Assembly (NCBI RefSeq): GCF_029277445.1 | Contig: NZ_CP119566.1 | Location: 1,676,001 to 1,740,000 of the forward strand | Direction of reading: 5' to 3' | Length of the DNA: 64,000 nucleotides | DNA from: Pararhizobium qamdonense | Lineage (GTDB): Bacteria; Pseudomonadota; Alphaproteobacteria; Rhizobiales; Rhizobiaceae | Shown: in pieces, positions 1-7,308 of the stretch | Numbering within the stretch: position 1 is the first letter of the stretch | How the letters are laid out: every line of letters begins with the position of its first letter | Program-made: the position numbers and the translations under genes | Notes under the pieces: generated by a model | The model's input: the letters and a program-made list of their open reading frames with translations, nothing else | What the model was told of the DNA's origin: nothing | The model's database searches: none

Positions 1-206
1 ATCGAGCCGGAGGTAGGCTTTTCAAGATCGGCGATGACGCGCAGGAAGGTGGTCTTGCCGCAGCCGGAGGGGCCGATGAAGGAGACGAAATCGCCTTTGT
101 TGACGTCGAGATTGACGCCTGTCAGGGCGTTGACCGGGCCGTCATTGGTCTCAAAGGTCAGGCCGAGATCGCGCGCCGAAACGACGGATGCTGGTGTTGT
201 TGTCAT
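1..206 (-). CDS. ABC transporter ATP-binding protein, N-terminal part (runs off the left edge)
   Basis: Only the first 68 codons are in the window; the gene continues beyond base 1. The N-terminus begins [19 protein letters not shown] and carries a full Walker A motif, GPSGCGKTT, near residue 50, followed by [14 protein letters not shown], so it is an ABC ATPase of the NitT/TauT/SsuB type. The ATG at 204-206 is the only good start. Its neighbours are genes for hydantoin/pyrimidine breakdown on the same strand, so the transporter probably imports a pyrimidine or hydantoin-like substrate. That substrate is inferred from context only. Confidence 0.85.
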   Translation of the reverse strand, partial: MTTTPASVVSARDLGLTFETNDGPVNALTGVNLDVNKGDFVSFIGPSGCGKTTFLRVIADLEKPTSGS

Positions 207-655
207 TGTATCCGATGCGCTCCGCCCTGAATGCCATTGCTGGGAAAGTTGATGTGATGTCATCCCGCCCCCTGCTTGCGATAGTCGTACTGCATATTTT
301 TCCAACGCGGTATGCCGTTGGCGATATCGTTGTCACGCAGATGTGGACATGCCTGCGGGGTCAGTTCTCGCCGGCGGATTTCCCCAGAGCGGCGCCGCGC
401 AAACAGGGAAGTGTCATCCCAATGTCTGAACGGGAGGTTCGTTATCGGTGCCGCGTTGGCTGGCCCATGGAGCCGCCTCTTGCCCGCCGGCGGGGGACAG
501 AGCGACCGGGTTGATGGAAGGCAGCGGCTCATCTGCATTTTTTCAGCGGTCCCCAGCGTGTTTGTTTTGAAGCGAATTATTTCCGGTGCAGCCGAAGTGC
601 CCGGTATCATTAGAGATACGGCCACCGCTATCAAATGCTGCGCAATCCTGGGTTT
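207..655. other. Intergenic region without a convincing gene
   Basis: About 450 bases separate the ABC ATPase start from the small membrane protein gene. Overlapping open frames on both strands are Arg/Pro/Cys-rich, lack ribosome binding sites and look like chance frames of GC-rich DNA. A short palindrome CCCGCCGGCGGG lies at 484-495. The promoter of the transporter operon is expected here, but I cannot place it. Confidence 0.5.
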
Positions 656-1087
656 TCAACGATCAATCTCCCGCTCAAAACATGGCTTTAGACTCATGCG
701 ATAGAGAATGTAGAACGTGACCATTCCTGCGGGAATGGTGTCAAATGACAGAACGAACGAAGCACTGTTGTTCGACCGTCCTGTGGTCAAGTTTGAAAAC
801 ATGCCTATGAGCGACTTGGCCAAAAATATTGCGACCGATGGTGCGACCGCTCCGCCTAGCAGAAGCACTGTCAGGCTGCGAATGCGGAAATATCGCATCA
901 CCCAAAGGAAAGCCAAAGTAAACGGCAGACCGAGAACGATCAGCGCCGCCAGCGCGAAAGGAAGATGAAATACAGAGAAGATGCCCACACCGATCGGCGT
1001 GGGGAAGAAAAAGAGTTCTGCGGCCACGATCCTCGTCACCAACCATGCGACAAAACCTGCGGGCACGGCCAGTATGTAGCCGTACAT
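656..1087 (-). CDS. Small integral membrane protein, unknown function
   Basis: 143 residues if the ATG at 1085-1087 is used. In-frame GTG codons at 1090 and 1099 are alternative starts. The product is strongly hydrophobic with about four membrane segments (around residues 4-28, 36-66, 70-95 and 110-132) and a basic C-terminal tail. I recognise no family. It sits on the same strand between hydA and the ABC ATPase gene, 38 bases downstream of hydA, so it may be cotranscribed with the pyrimidine genes. Membrane topology is the only supported statement; a role in uptake would be a guess. Confidence 0.6.
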   Translation of the reverse strand: MYGYILAVPAGFVAWLVTRIVAAELFFFPTPIGVGIFSVFHLPFALAALIVLGLPFTLAFLWVMRYFRIRSLTVLLLGGAVAPSVAIFLAKSLIGMFSNLTTGRSNNSASFVLSFDTIPAGMVTFYILYRMSLKPCFEREIDR

Positions 1088-1125
1088 CACCTGCCACACA
1101 TCAACTGGACCTGCCCCCACGATGA

Positions 1126-2580
1126 TCACACCCCGCTGGCCGGGATGCCGGTCCGCTGCACCTTGCGGGGTGCGGTAATGTCCTTCCAGGTCGAGAGCGC
1201 CTTGTTGACGGCGGTGTAGGGCTCGCGTTTGACGAATTTGCCCTGGCCTTCGCGGGTCTTCACCGTCGATTCCTCGATGGCGACAATGCCGGCGGTCAGC
1301 GTGTAGCGCGGCAGGCCGGTGACCTGTTTGCCCTCGAAGACGTTGTAATCGATCGCCGATTGCTGGGTTGCGGCCGAAATGGTCTTTTCGCGCTTCGGGT
1401 CCCAGACGACGAGATCGGCATCGGCGCCGACCAGGATCGCGCCCTTCTTCGGATAGATGTTGAGGATCTTGGCGATATTGGTCGAGGTAACGGCCACGAA
1501 CTCGTTCATGGTGATGCGGCCGGTGGCGACGCCGTGCGTCCACAGCATCGGCATGCGGTCTTCAAGCCCGCCGGTGCCGTTGGGGATCTTGGTGAAATCA
1601 CCGGCGCCGAAGCGTTTCTGCGCCGTGGTGAAGGCGCAGTGATCGGTAGCGACCACCTGTAGGGACCCGGCTGAAAGTCCAGCCCAGAGACTGTCCTGAT
1701 GCTGCTTGTTGCGGAACGGCGGCGACATCACGCGGCGCGCGGCATGGTCCCAATCGGGATTGGCATATTCGCTTTCATCCAGCGTCAGGTGCTGGATCAG
1801 CGGCTCGCCATAGACGCGCATGCCGTTTTGACGGGCGCGGCGGATGGCCTCATGCGCCTGTTCGCAGGACGTGTGCACCACATAGAGCGGGCTGCCGGCC
1901 ATATCGGCGATGATGATGGCGCGGTTGGTGGCTTCGCCCTCGACGGCGGCCGGGCGCGAATAGGCGTGGGCCTCGGGGCCATTATTGCCGTCCGCCAGCA
2001 GCTTTGCCTGCATCTGCGCGACGATATCGCCGTTTTCGGCGTGCACCATCGGCAGTGCGCCAAGCTCGGCGCAGCGCTGGAACGAGTGGAACATCTCGTC
2101 GTCATCCACCATCAGCGCGCCCTTGTAGGCCATGAAGTGCTTGAACGAGTTGATGCCCTTGTCCTCTACGATCGTCTGCATCTCGTTGAAGACCTGCTCG
2201 CCCCACCAGGTGATCGCCATGTGGAAGGAGAAATCGCAATTGGCCCGCGACGTCTTGTTGTCCCACATGGTGAGCGCTTCGAGCAGCGACTGGCCAGGCG
2301 CCGGCAGCGCGAAATCGACGACCATGGTCGTGCCGCCGGACAGTGCCGCGCGCGTGCCGCTCTCGAAATCGTCGGAGGAATAGGTGCCCATGAACGGCAT
2401 TTCGAGATGCGTATGCGGATCGATGCCGCCGGGCATGACATAACAGCCGGTCGCATCCAGCGTCTCATCACCAGTGAGATCAGGCCCGATCTCCACGATC
2501 CTGCCACCATCGATCTTGACGTCGGCCTTGTAGGTGAGGTCGGCGGTGACGATGGTTCCGTTTTTGATGACTGTGGTCAT
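1126..2580 (-). CDS. hydA: Dihydropyrimidinase / D-hydantoinase
   Basis: 484 residues, normal length for the amidohydrolase-superfamily dihydropyrimidinases that open 5,6-dihydrouracil or dihydrothymine to the N-carbamoyl beta-amino acid in the cytoplasm. The metal site is visible: DPHTHLEMPF (His56 and His58), the lysine expected to be carbamylated in the segment SFKHFMAYKG, the histidines in VHAENGD and VVHTSCEQ, and the Asp in ATDHCAF. The start ATG overlaps the stop of the upstream DUF559 gene by four bases (ATGA), implying translational coupling. With preTA and the downstream amidohydrolase it forms the reductive pyrimidine pathway. The family also accepts 5-substituted hydantoins, so the true substrate range is open. 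Confidence 0.95.
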   Translation of the reverse strand: MTTVIKNGTIVTADLTYKADVKIDGGRIVEIGPDLTGDETLDATGCYVMPGGIDPHTHLEMPFMGTYSSDDFESGTRAALSGGTTMVVDFALPAPGQSLLEALTMWDNKTSRANCDFSFHMAITWWGEQVFNEMQTIVEDKGINSFKHFMAYKGALMVDDDEMFHSFQRCAELGALPMVHAENGDIVAQMQAKLLADGNNGPEAHAYSRPAAVEGEATNRAIIIADMAGSPLYVVHTSCEQAHEAIRRARQNGMRVYGEPLIQHLTLDESEYANPDWDHAARRVMSPPFRNKQHQDSLWAGLSAGSLQVVATDHCAFTTAQKRFGAGDFTKIPNGTGGLEDRMPMLWTHGVATGRITMNEFVAVTSTNIAKILNIYPKKGAILVGADADLVVWDPKREKTISAATQQSAIDYNVFEGKQVTGLPRYTLTAGIVAIEESTVKTREGQGKFVKREPYTAVNKALSTWKDITAPRKVQRTGIPASGV

Positions 2581-3011
2581 GGATCGGATTTCCTTCTGTT
2601 TTTTACGGTAGCGGCCGGCGAGTAGAAGCCCGAGGCTGGGTCTTCTTCCAGCGCTCCGTCAAGGGCGGCCAGAATGGTTTCGAGGACGGATGTGCGTCCC
2701 TTGGAAATGTCATGGTTCCAAAACCGCAACACGGAATAGCCCTGTGTGTTGAGCCACACCGTTCGGGCGGCATCATAGCGGCTTTCGGCATGATGAAATC
2801 CATCGATCTCGACGACGAGCCGACGCTCTCGGCACACGAAATCGACGATGTAGGGTCCCAGCGGAATTTGCCGTGCAAACTTGAAGCCGTTCAGCCGCCG
2901 GGCGCGCAGATCGCTCCAGAGATTGTATTCTTCCTCGGTCTCATTTTGCCGCAGGTGTCTTGCAAAGGCGGTCTTGCCCGAACGGCGTTTGGTTGCATCG
3001 TTCTTCGGCAT
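2577..3011 (-). CDS. DUF559 (Vsr-like endonuclease fold) protein
   Basis: 144 residues from the ATG at 3009-3011. It shows the DUF559 layout: an N-terminal basic part (AFARHLRQNETEEEYNLW), then KFARQIPLGPYIVDFVC, LVVEIDGFHH and VLRFWNHDI. These resemble the D...ExD active-site region of the PD-(D/E)XK/Vsr fold. The stop overlaps the hydA start by four bases. The frame stays open upstream through the palindromic repeat at 3021-3139, but that part is repeat-derived and the ATG just inside the repeat edge is the sensible start. DUF559 proteins are common in rhizobia and their role is unknown; nothing links this one to pyrimidines except the overlap. Confidence 0.8.
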   Translation of the reverse strand: MPKNDATKRRSGKTAFARHLRQNETEEEYNLWSDLRARRLNGFKFARQIPLGPYIVDFVCRERRLVVEIDGFHHAESRYDAARTVWLNTQGYSVLRFWNHDISKGRTSVLETILAALDGALEEDPASGFYSPAATVKNRRKSDP

Positions 3012-3020
3012 GCGCGGCGC

Positions 3021-3139
3021 CCCCTCATCCGACCCTTCGGGCCACCTTCTCCCCGTGGGGGAGAAGGGAAAAACCGCTGGCGGCGTCCTCCCTCCCTTCT
3101 CCCCTTGGGGAGAAGGTGCCCGCAGGGCGGATGAGGGGG
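3021..3139. repeat. RIME-like rhizobial intergenic palindromic element
   Basis: The outer arms CCCCTCATCCG (3021-3031) and CGGATGAGGGG (3128-3138) are inverted. Inside lie two smaller hairpins, each built from TTCTCCCC and GGGGAGAA halves (about 3047-3066 and 3097-3116). This layout of CCTCATCCG ends with CTTCTCCCC/GGGGAGAAG inner stems is the one I know from the Rhizobium intergenic mosaic elements. It fills the gap between the amidohydrolase gene and the DUF559 gene and could form a strong RNA structure between them. Confidence 0.75.
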
Positions 3140-3160
3140 TGAAGCGCACTGCGTTTGGCA

Positions 3161-4414
3161 TTACCCCACAATCCCCGCCGTCTCCACCACCGCATGAAAC
3201 AGCACGTCGCACCCGGCCGAGGCCCATTCCTTGGATATTTCCTCCGCCTCGTTGTGGCTGAGGCCGCCGACGCAGGGGCACATGACCATGGTGGCGGGGG
3301 CGACCTTGGCGGCCCAGCAGGCGTCGTGGCCGGCGCCGGAGATGAGGTTCATGTGGCTGTAGCCGAGCCGTTCGGCGGCGGAGCGCACTGCGGTGACCAG
3401 GGCCGGGTCGAAGGTGACCGGCTCGAAATGGCCGATGGCTTCAACGGAACAGCCGACGCCGAGCGCCTCGGTGATCCTGGGGGCTTCGGCCTCGATCTTG
3501 GCGCGCATGCGGTCGAGCTTGGCCTTGTCGGGAGAGCGGATATCGACGGTAAAGACGACCTTGCCCGGCAGCACGTTGCGGGAATTGGGCGAGAAGAACA
3601 CCTGGCCGACGCCGCCGACGGCACCCGGCTGGTTTTCCATGGCAACGCCCTGGACCATTTCGACGATCCGCGCCATGGCAAGGCCGGCATTGACGCGCAG
3701 GTTCATCGGCGTCGAGCCGGTATGGGCCTCGCGGCCGGTCAGCGTGAATTCCAGCCACCACAGGCCCTGACAATGCGTCACCACGCCGATGGTCTTTTCC
3801 TCCGCCTCAAGAATCGGGCCCTGCTCGATATGATATTCGAAATAGGCGTGCATTTTGCGGGCGCCGACCTCTTCTTCGCCTTGCCAGCCTATCCGCTTCA
3901 ACTCGTCGCCGTAGGTCTTGCCCTCGGGGTCCTTGCGGCCATAGGCGTAGTCGAGCTCGTGAATGCCGGCAAAGACGCCGGAGGCGAGCATGGCGGGTGC
4001 AAAGCGCGCACCTTCCTCGTTGGCCCAGTTGGTGACGACGATCGGATGTTTGGTCTTGATGCCGAGATCGTTCATGGTGCGCACGACTTCCAGCGCGCCG
4101 AGCACGCCGAGCACGCCGTCATATTTGCCGCCGGTCGGCTGGGTGTCGAGATGGCTGCCGACATAGACGGGCAGCGCATCGGGATCGGTGCCGGGGCGGG
4201 TGGCAAACATCGTGCCCATCTTGTCGACGCCCATCGTCATGCCGGCGTCTTCGCACCATTTTTGAAACAGGTGGCGGCCTTCGCCGTCCTCGTCGGTCAA
4301 TGTCTGGCGGTTGTTGCCGCCGGCAATGCCGGGGCCGATTTTCGCCATGTCCATCAGTGAATCCCACAGACGGTCGGCATTGACGCGCATGTTCTCGCCC
4401 GGTGCATGAGCCAT
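3161..4414 (-). CDS. Zn-dependent M20-family hydrolase, N-carbamoyl-beta-alanine / N-carbamoyl-L-amino-acid amidohydrolase
   Basis: 417 residues, standard for the beta-ureidopropionase/AmaB/HyuC family, which releases CO2 and ammonia from N-carbamoyl amino acids. Metal-binding motifs are present: SHLDTQPTGGKYDG (His, Asp), NEEGARF (Glu) and GAGHDACWAA (His). I chose the ATG at 4412-4414 because AGGAG lies seven bases upstream; an in-frame ATG five codons earlier has no such site. It completes the reductive pyrimidine route after HydA. It is transcribed towards hydA, with the RIME-like repeat and the DUF559 gene between, and is divergent from rutR. The sequence does not decide between beta-ureidopropionate and hydantoin-derived carbamoyl amino acids. 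Confidence 0.9.
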   Translation of the reverse strand: MAHAPGENMRVNADRLWDSLMDMAKIGPGIAGGNNRQTLTDEDGEGRHLFQKWCEDAGMTMGVDKMGTMFATRPGTDPDALPVYVGSHLDTQPTGGKYDGVLGVLGALEVVRTMNDLGIKTKHPIVVTNWANEEGARFAPAMLASGVFAGIHELDYAYGRKDPEGKTYGDELKRIGWQGEEEVGARKMHAYFEYHIEQGPILEAEEKTIGVVTHCQGLWWLEFTLTGREAHTGSTPMNLRVNAGLAMARIVEMVQGVAMENQPGAVGGVGQVFFSPNSRNVLPGKVVFTVDIRSPDKAKLDRMRAKIEAEAPRITEALGVGCSVEAIGHFEPVTFDPALVTAVRSAAERLGYSHMNLISGAGHDACWAAKVAPATMVMCPCVGGLSHNEAEEISKEWASAGCDVLFHAVVETAGIVG

Positions 4415-4552
4415 GACGGTTCTCCTCATTCTTTTTAAGGGAAGCGCATTATGGTGCGCATCCCGCCGTTCCCTTGATCAAATCGGGGCGATCTGGTTTT
4501 TTCGATTGCCCTGCGATCAGCCGTTGCGTTTGTGTTTGAACTGACTGATAAT

Positions 4553-4568
4553 TTGACCGGTTGGTAAA
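4553..4568. promoter_or_regulatory. RutR-like operator between the amidohydrolase gene and rutR
   Basis: TTGACCGGTTGGTAAA matches 12 of 14 defined positions of the E. coli RutR palindrome TTGACCA-NN-TGGTCAA. It lies in the divergent promoter region of the two genes. A sequence sharing 13 of 16 bases lies upstream of preT (10056-10071). The assignment rests on known RutR specificity plus this shared occurrence. Confidence 0.6.
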
Positions 4569-4719
4569 ACATTACAACTTCCTTTGCCGCACTCAAGGTG
4601 AAAAACAGAAAAAACGTTAGTGCCGTCCGAATTTTTGGATCATGCGGTTTTCGGATGTTTTTGAGGCCGCGCGCAGGCGGCGATTGGTGAGAAGACGTTG
4701 TGAGAAGACTGGGGGAAAA

Positions 4720-5370
4720 ATGGTACTTCCGAGGGCAGCCCGAACGCAAAGGCGAACCCGCATCCAGGAGGAGAAGGAAGAACTGATTCTGGAGGCGGCG
4801 CTGGACGTGTTTGCCATTCACGGCTTTCGCGGCAGCACCATCGATCAGATCGCCGATGTGGCGGGCATGTCCAAACCCAATCTGCTCTATTATTTCCGCA
4901 CCAAGGAGGCGATGCACCGGGCGCTGATCGACCGCGTGCTCGACAGTTGGCTGGATCCGCTGCGCGAATTCGATGCGGAGGGAAACCCGGTGTCGGAAAT
5001 CCGCAGCTATATCCGCCGCAAACTGGAGATGGCACGGGATTTTCCACGCGAAAGCCGGCTGTTCGCCAATGAGATCCTGCAAAGCGCGCCCCATATCGAG
5101 GACGAGTTGAAGGGGCCTTTGAAATCGCTGGTCGATGAGAAGGCCGAGGTGATCCGCAGCTGGGCCAAAGCCGGCAAGATCGCTAAATGCGATCCGTATC
5201 ACCTGATTTTCGCCATCTGGTCGACGACGCAGCATTACGCCGATTTCGATGTGCAGGTGCGCGCAGTGCTGGGTGACGGGCGCTCCGGCGACGGGCGTTT
5301 TGAGGACGCGGCGCGGTTTCTCGAGCAATTGTTCGTCAGCGGCCTGGAAATCAGGGACGGCGGCGCCTGA
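4720..5370 (+). CDS. rutR: TetR-family pyrimidine regulator, RutR-like
   Basis: 216 residues from the ATG at 4720, preceded by a GGGGG-rich ribosome binding site; an upstream in-frame ATG at 4642 adds an Arg-rich, non-family extension. The N-terminal helix-turn-helix reads AALDVFAIHGFRGSTIDQ then MSKPNLLYYF. The C-terminal half follows E. coli RutR closely from memory (LFANEILQSAPHIEDELKG, KSLVDEKAEVIRSW, HLIFAIWSTTQHYADF). RutR binds uracil or thymine and controls pyrimidine genes. Divergent from the amidohydrolase gene, with a RutR-like box between them, it probably represses both the hydrolase branch and preTA and is induced by pyrimidines. Confidence 0.85.
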   Translation: MVLPRAARTQRRTRIQEEKEELILEAALDVFAIHGFRGSTIDQIADVAGMSKPNLLYYFRTKEAMHRALIDRVLDSWLDPLREFDAEGNPVSEIRSYIRRKLEMARDFPRESRLFANEILQSAPHIEDELKGPLKSLVDEKAEVIRSWAKAGKIAKCDPYHLIFAIWSTTQHYADFDVQVRAVLGDGRSGDGRFEDAARFLEQLFVSGLEIRDGGA

Positions 5371-5420
5371 CCGGCTCTCAAACGCTTCGCAATCTTTCTG
5401 CTTAGCGTGCAGCACTCCTG

Positions 5421-7088
5421 TCAGGCCAACGGGCGTGTCTCGCGTTTTTCCGCTTCGATCATAGCCCCGATTTCGGCGGCATCATAAACGATCAGGGTTT
5501 CAAGCGTGCCGGTGCGGCCGCGGATCGAGATATTGTAGCTTTCCCGGTCATCGACTTTCAGCCCGGCGTAGCGGACGACATCGGCGGAGACGGCGAGCTG
5601 CGCATCGTATTCCTTGGCGAAGCCTTCCAGGCGGCTGGCCGCATTGATCGTGTCGCCGACGGCGGTCAGCGCCGAGGCCTTGCCATAGCCGATCTGGCCG
5701 ATAATGGCCGGCCCGGCATGCATACCCATGGCGATGCGCAGGGGTTTGTCGAGTTCGCTCAGGAAATTGCGGTTGAGCACATCGATGCCCTTCGCAATGC
5801 GCGCCGTTGCTGTCAGCGCTTGCGCGCAGGCATCTTCGATGCGGTTGTTCAGTCCGAACAGTGCGAGTGCCCCGTCGCCGATGAATTTGTCGATCACGCC
5901 GCCCGATTCCTCCACCGCTTCTCCGATGGTCTCGAAATAGCGGTTGAGCAGGAAGACCGTGTCGAAGGGGAGCTGCTTTTGCGCCAGTAGCGTGAAATCG
6001 CGCAGGTCGCAAAACAGCACGGCGATGTGGCGTTCGCGTCCGGCCGCCTGCTGTTCCGTTGGCTGGGCCCTCAGGCCAATATTGTCGCCGCCGAGAATGG
6101 GCGAGATCGACAGATTGTGGATCGGCCGCAACTGGCAGGCAAGACGCACATTGTCGGGTGCGCGGATACGCGTCAGCGTCGTGCGCTCGGCATCGCTGGG
6201 GCCAGGCTGGCGTTCCAGCCCCTCCGTCACCCGGACCCGGCAGGTCGAGCAGCGTCCGCGTCCGCCGCATACCGACAGATGCGGGATCCCTGCGGCACGG
6301 CTTGCTTCCAGCACGCTGAACCCTTTTGCAACGGAAATTGCCCGATCGGGATAGGTGACACGGATTTTTCCCCTGACCGGAATGGCGCGCAGGAGGAGGG
6401 TGCCGCCGACTGCCGTGATCAGCGTGGCGAAGATGATGCGGCGGATATCCGACAGGATTTCGGGCGGCGTGTGAACCGGTTTGAACCAGGTATCGGAGGC
6501 CATTGCCGGAATAGACCGTGCGCCAACGACGAAGCCGAGCAGGGCGAGAAGCGGAACGAGCAGGGCGAAGGAATAGATCAGCAGAAAGTATTTCGGATAC
6601 CAGTCCCGGCCGCGCATCCAGAACCAGAAGCCGAGACAGCCATGCGCCCAGGCCAAGACAAGTGCTATCGATTGCGTGCTGGCAGAGAAGGGGCTCGCCC
6701 AAAGCCGTGACAGGACTTCGTAATAGCCGTCGCCAAACCCGGTCAGCGCTGATTCGATGCGTGTGTTGATGACATGGCTGACAAGCAGGAACGGAAAGGA
6801 CAGGCCGAAGACGATCTTCAGCATCTCGCGCACCGGCATGCGCAGGGTCTGCCGGCGGTAGAGGCTTTCGAGCGCCAGCACGAAGTGCACGAGAAGCGAT
6901 CCGTAGAGCAGCACCGTGCCCAGCCAGGTGCGCCAGACCATATTGAAGATCCGGCGCGCGCCTTCCATCGCCTCGACAGAGACGAGGCCAAGCGCGTGGT
7001 TTAAGAAATGCGTGAGCAGGAATAGGCCCAGGCAAACGCCCGTCAGGAGATGCAGCCTTTTGCGCGTACGTGGGGAGGCGATCTTCAA
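5421..7088 (-). CDS. Membrane-anchored (heme-type) 2Fe-2S ferredoxin-adenylyl cyclase fusion
   Basis: 555 residues in three parts. Residues 1-235 form about six membrane helices with histidines at 27, 31, 68, 105 and 149, which could ligate heme as in SdhC-like diheme anchors. Residues 240-330 are a plant-type 2Fe-2S ferredoxin with Cys274, Cys280, Cys283 and Cys318 (CGGRGRCSTC ... LACQ). Residues 350-540 are a class III cyclase with metal ligands Asp361 and Asp405 (FIGDGALALFG), Lys401/Thr476 as in class IIIb adenylyl cyclases, and TINAASRLE. The only start that keeps the first helix is TTG at 7086-7088. It lies on the preTA strand, 220 bases after preA with a hairpin between. Redox or quinone control of cAMP synthesis is an inference; S. 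meliloti CyaC, with a diheme anchor, is the nearest described relative I recall. Confidence 0.85.
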   Translation of the reverse strand: MKIASPRTRKRLHLLTGVCLGLFLLTHFLNHALGLVSVEAMEGARRIFNMVWRTWLGTVLLYGSLLVHFVLALESLYRRQTLRMPVREMLKIVFGLSFPFLLVSHVINTRIESALTGFGDGYYEVLSRLWASPFSASTQSIALVLAWAHGCLGFWFWMRGRDWYPKYFLLIYSFALLVPLLALLGFVVGARSIPAMASDTWFKPVHTPPEILSDIRRIIFATLITAVGGTLLLRAIPVRGKIRVTYPDRAISVAKGFSVLEASRAAGIPHLSVCGGRGRCSTCRVRVTEGLERQPGPSDAERTTLTRIRAPDNVRLACQLRPIHNLSISPILGGDNIGLRAQPTEQQAAGRERHIAVLFCDLRDFTLLAQKQLPFDTVFLLNRYFETIGEAVEESGGVIDKFIGDGALALFGLNNRIEDACAQALTATARIAKGIDVLNRNFLSELDKPLRIAMGMHAGPAIIGQIGYGKASALTAVGDTINAASRLEGFAKEYDAQLAVSADVVRYAGLKVDDRESYNISIRGRTGTLETLIVYDAAEIGAMIEAEKRETRPLA

Positions 7089-7251
7089 GCAGACATCCGG
7101 TGTTGGCGGCCTGGCCGCGTCTTGTTTTCCTGCCTGTTATTGACGAGTTCGCGGTGAGGGGCAACGCACGTTTTGTAGACGCATCGTCGTGATTTCGTGT
7201 CCAATGGGCTTTGCACGGGGATCAACGGGGTTTTCCGCTGTCGCAAATGCA

Positions 7252-7286
7252 ATCAGCCGCCTCGCGTGTGCGGCGAAGCGGCTGAT
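7252..7286 (-). terminator. Hairpin after preA
   Basis: Arms ATCAGCCGC (7252-7260) and GCGGCTGAT (7278-7286) pair perfectly around a 17-base loop, 22 bases beyond the preA stop in the direction of transcription. No strong T-run follows, so it may attenuate rather than stop transcription into the cyclase gene. Confidence 0.5.
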
Positions 7287-7308
7287 ATCTGGTCTTCCCG
7301 TGAAGATA

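Noticed and set aside
188..704. Overlapping plus- and minus-strand open frames of 108-130 codons in the first intergenic region
   Set aside because: Arg/Cys/Pro-rich translations with no ribosome binding site, no domain and mutual overlap; typical of GC-rich non-coding DNA.
1699..2625. A 308-codon plus-strand frame opposite hydA
   Set aside because: Antisense shadow of a confidently identified gene; no family features.
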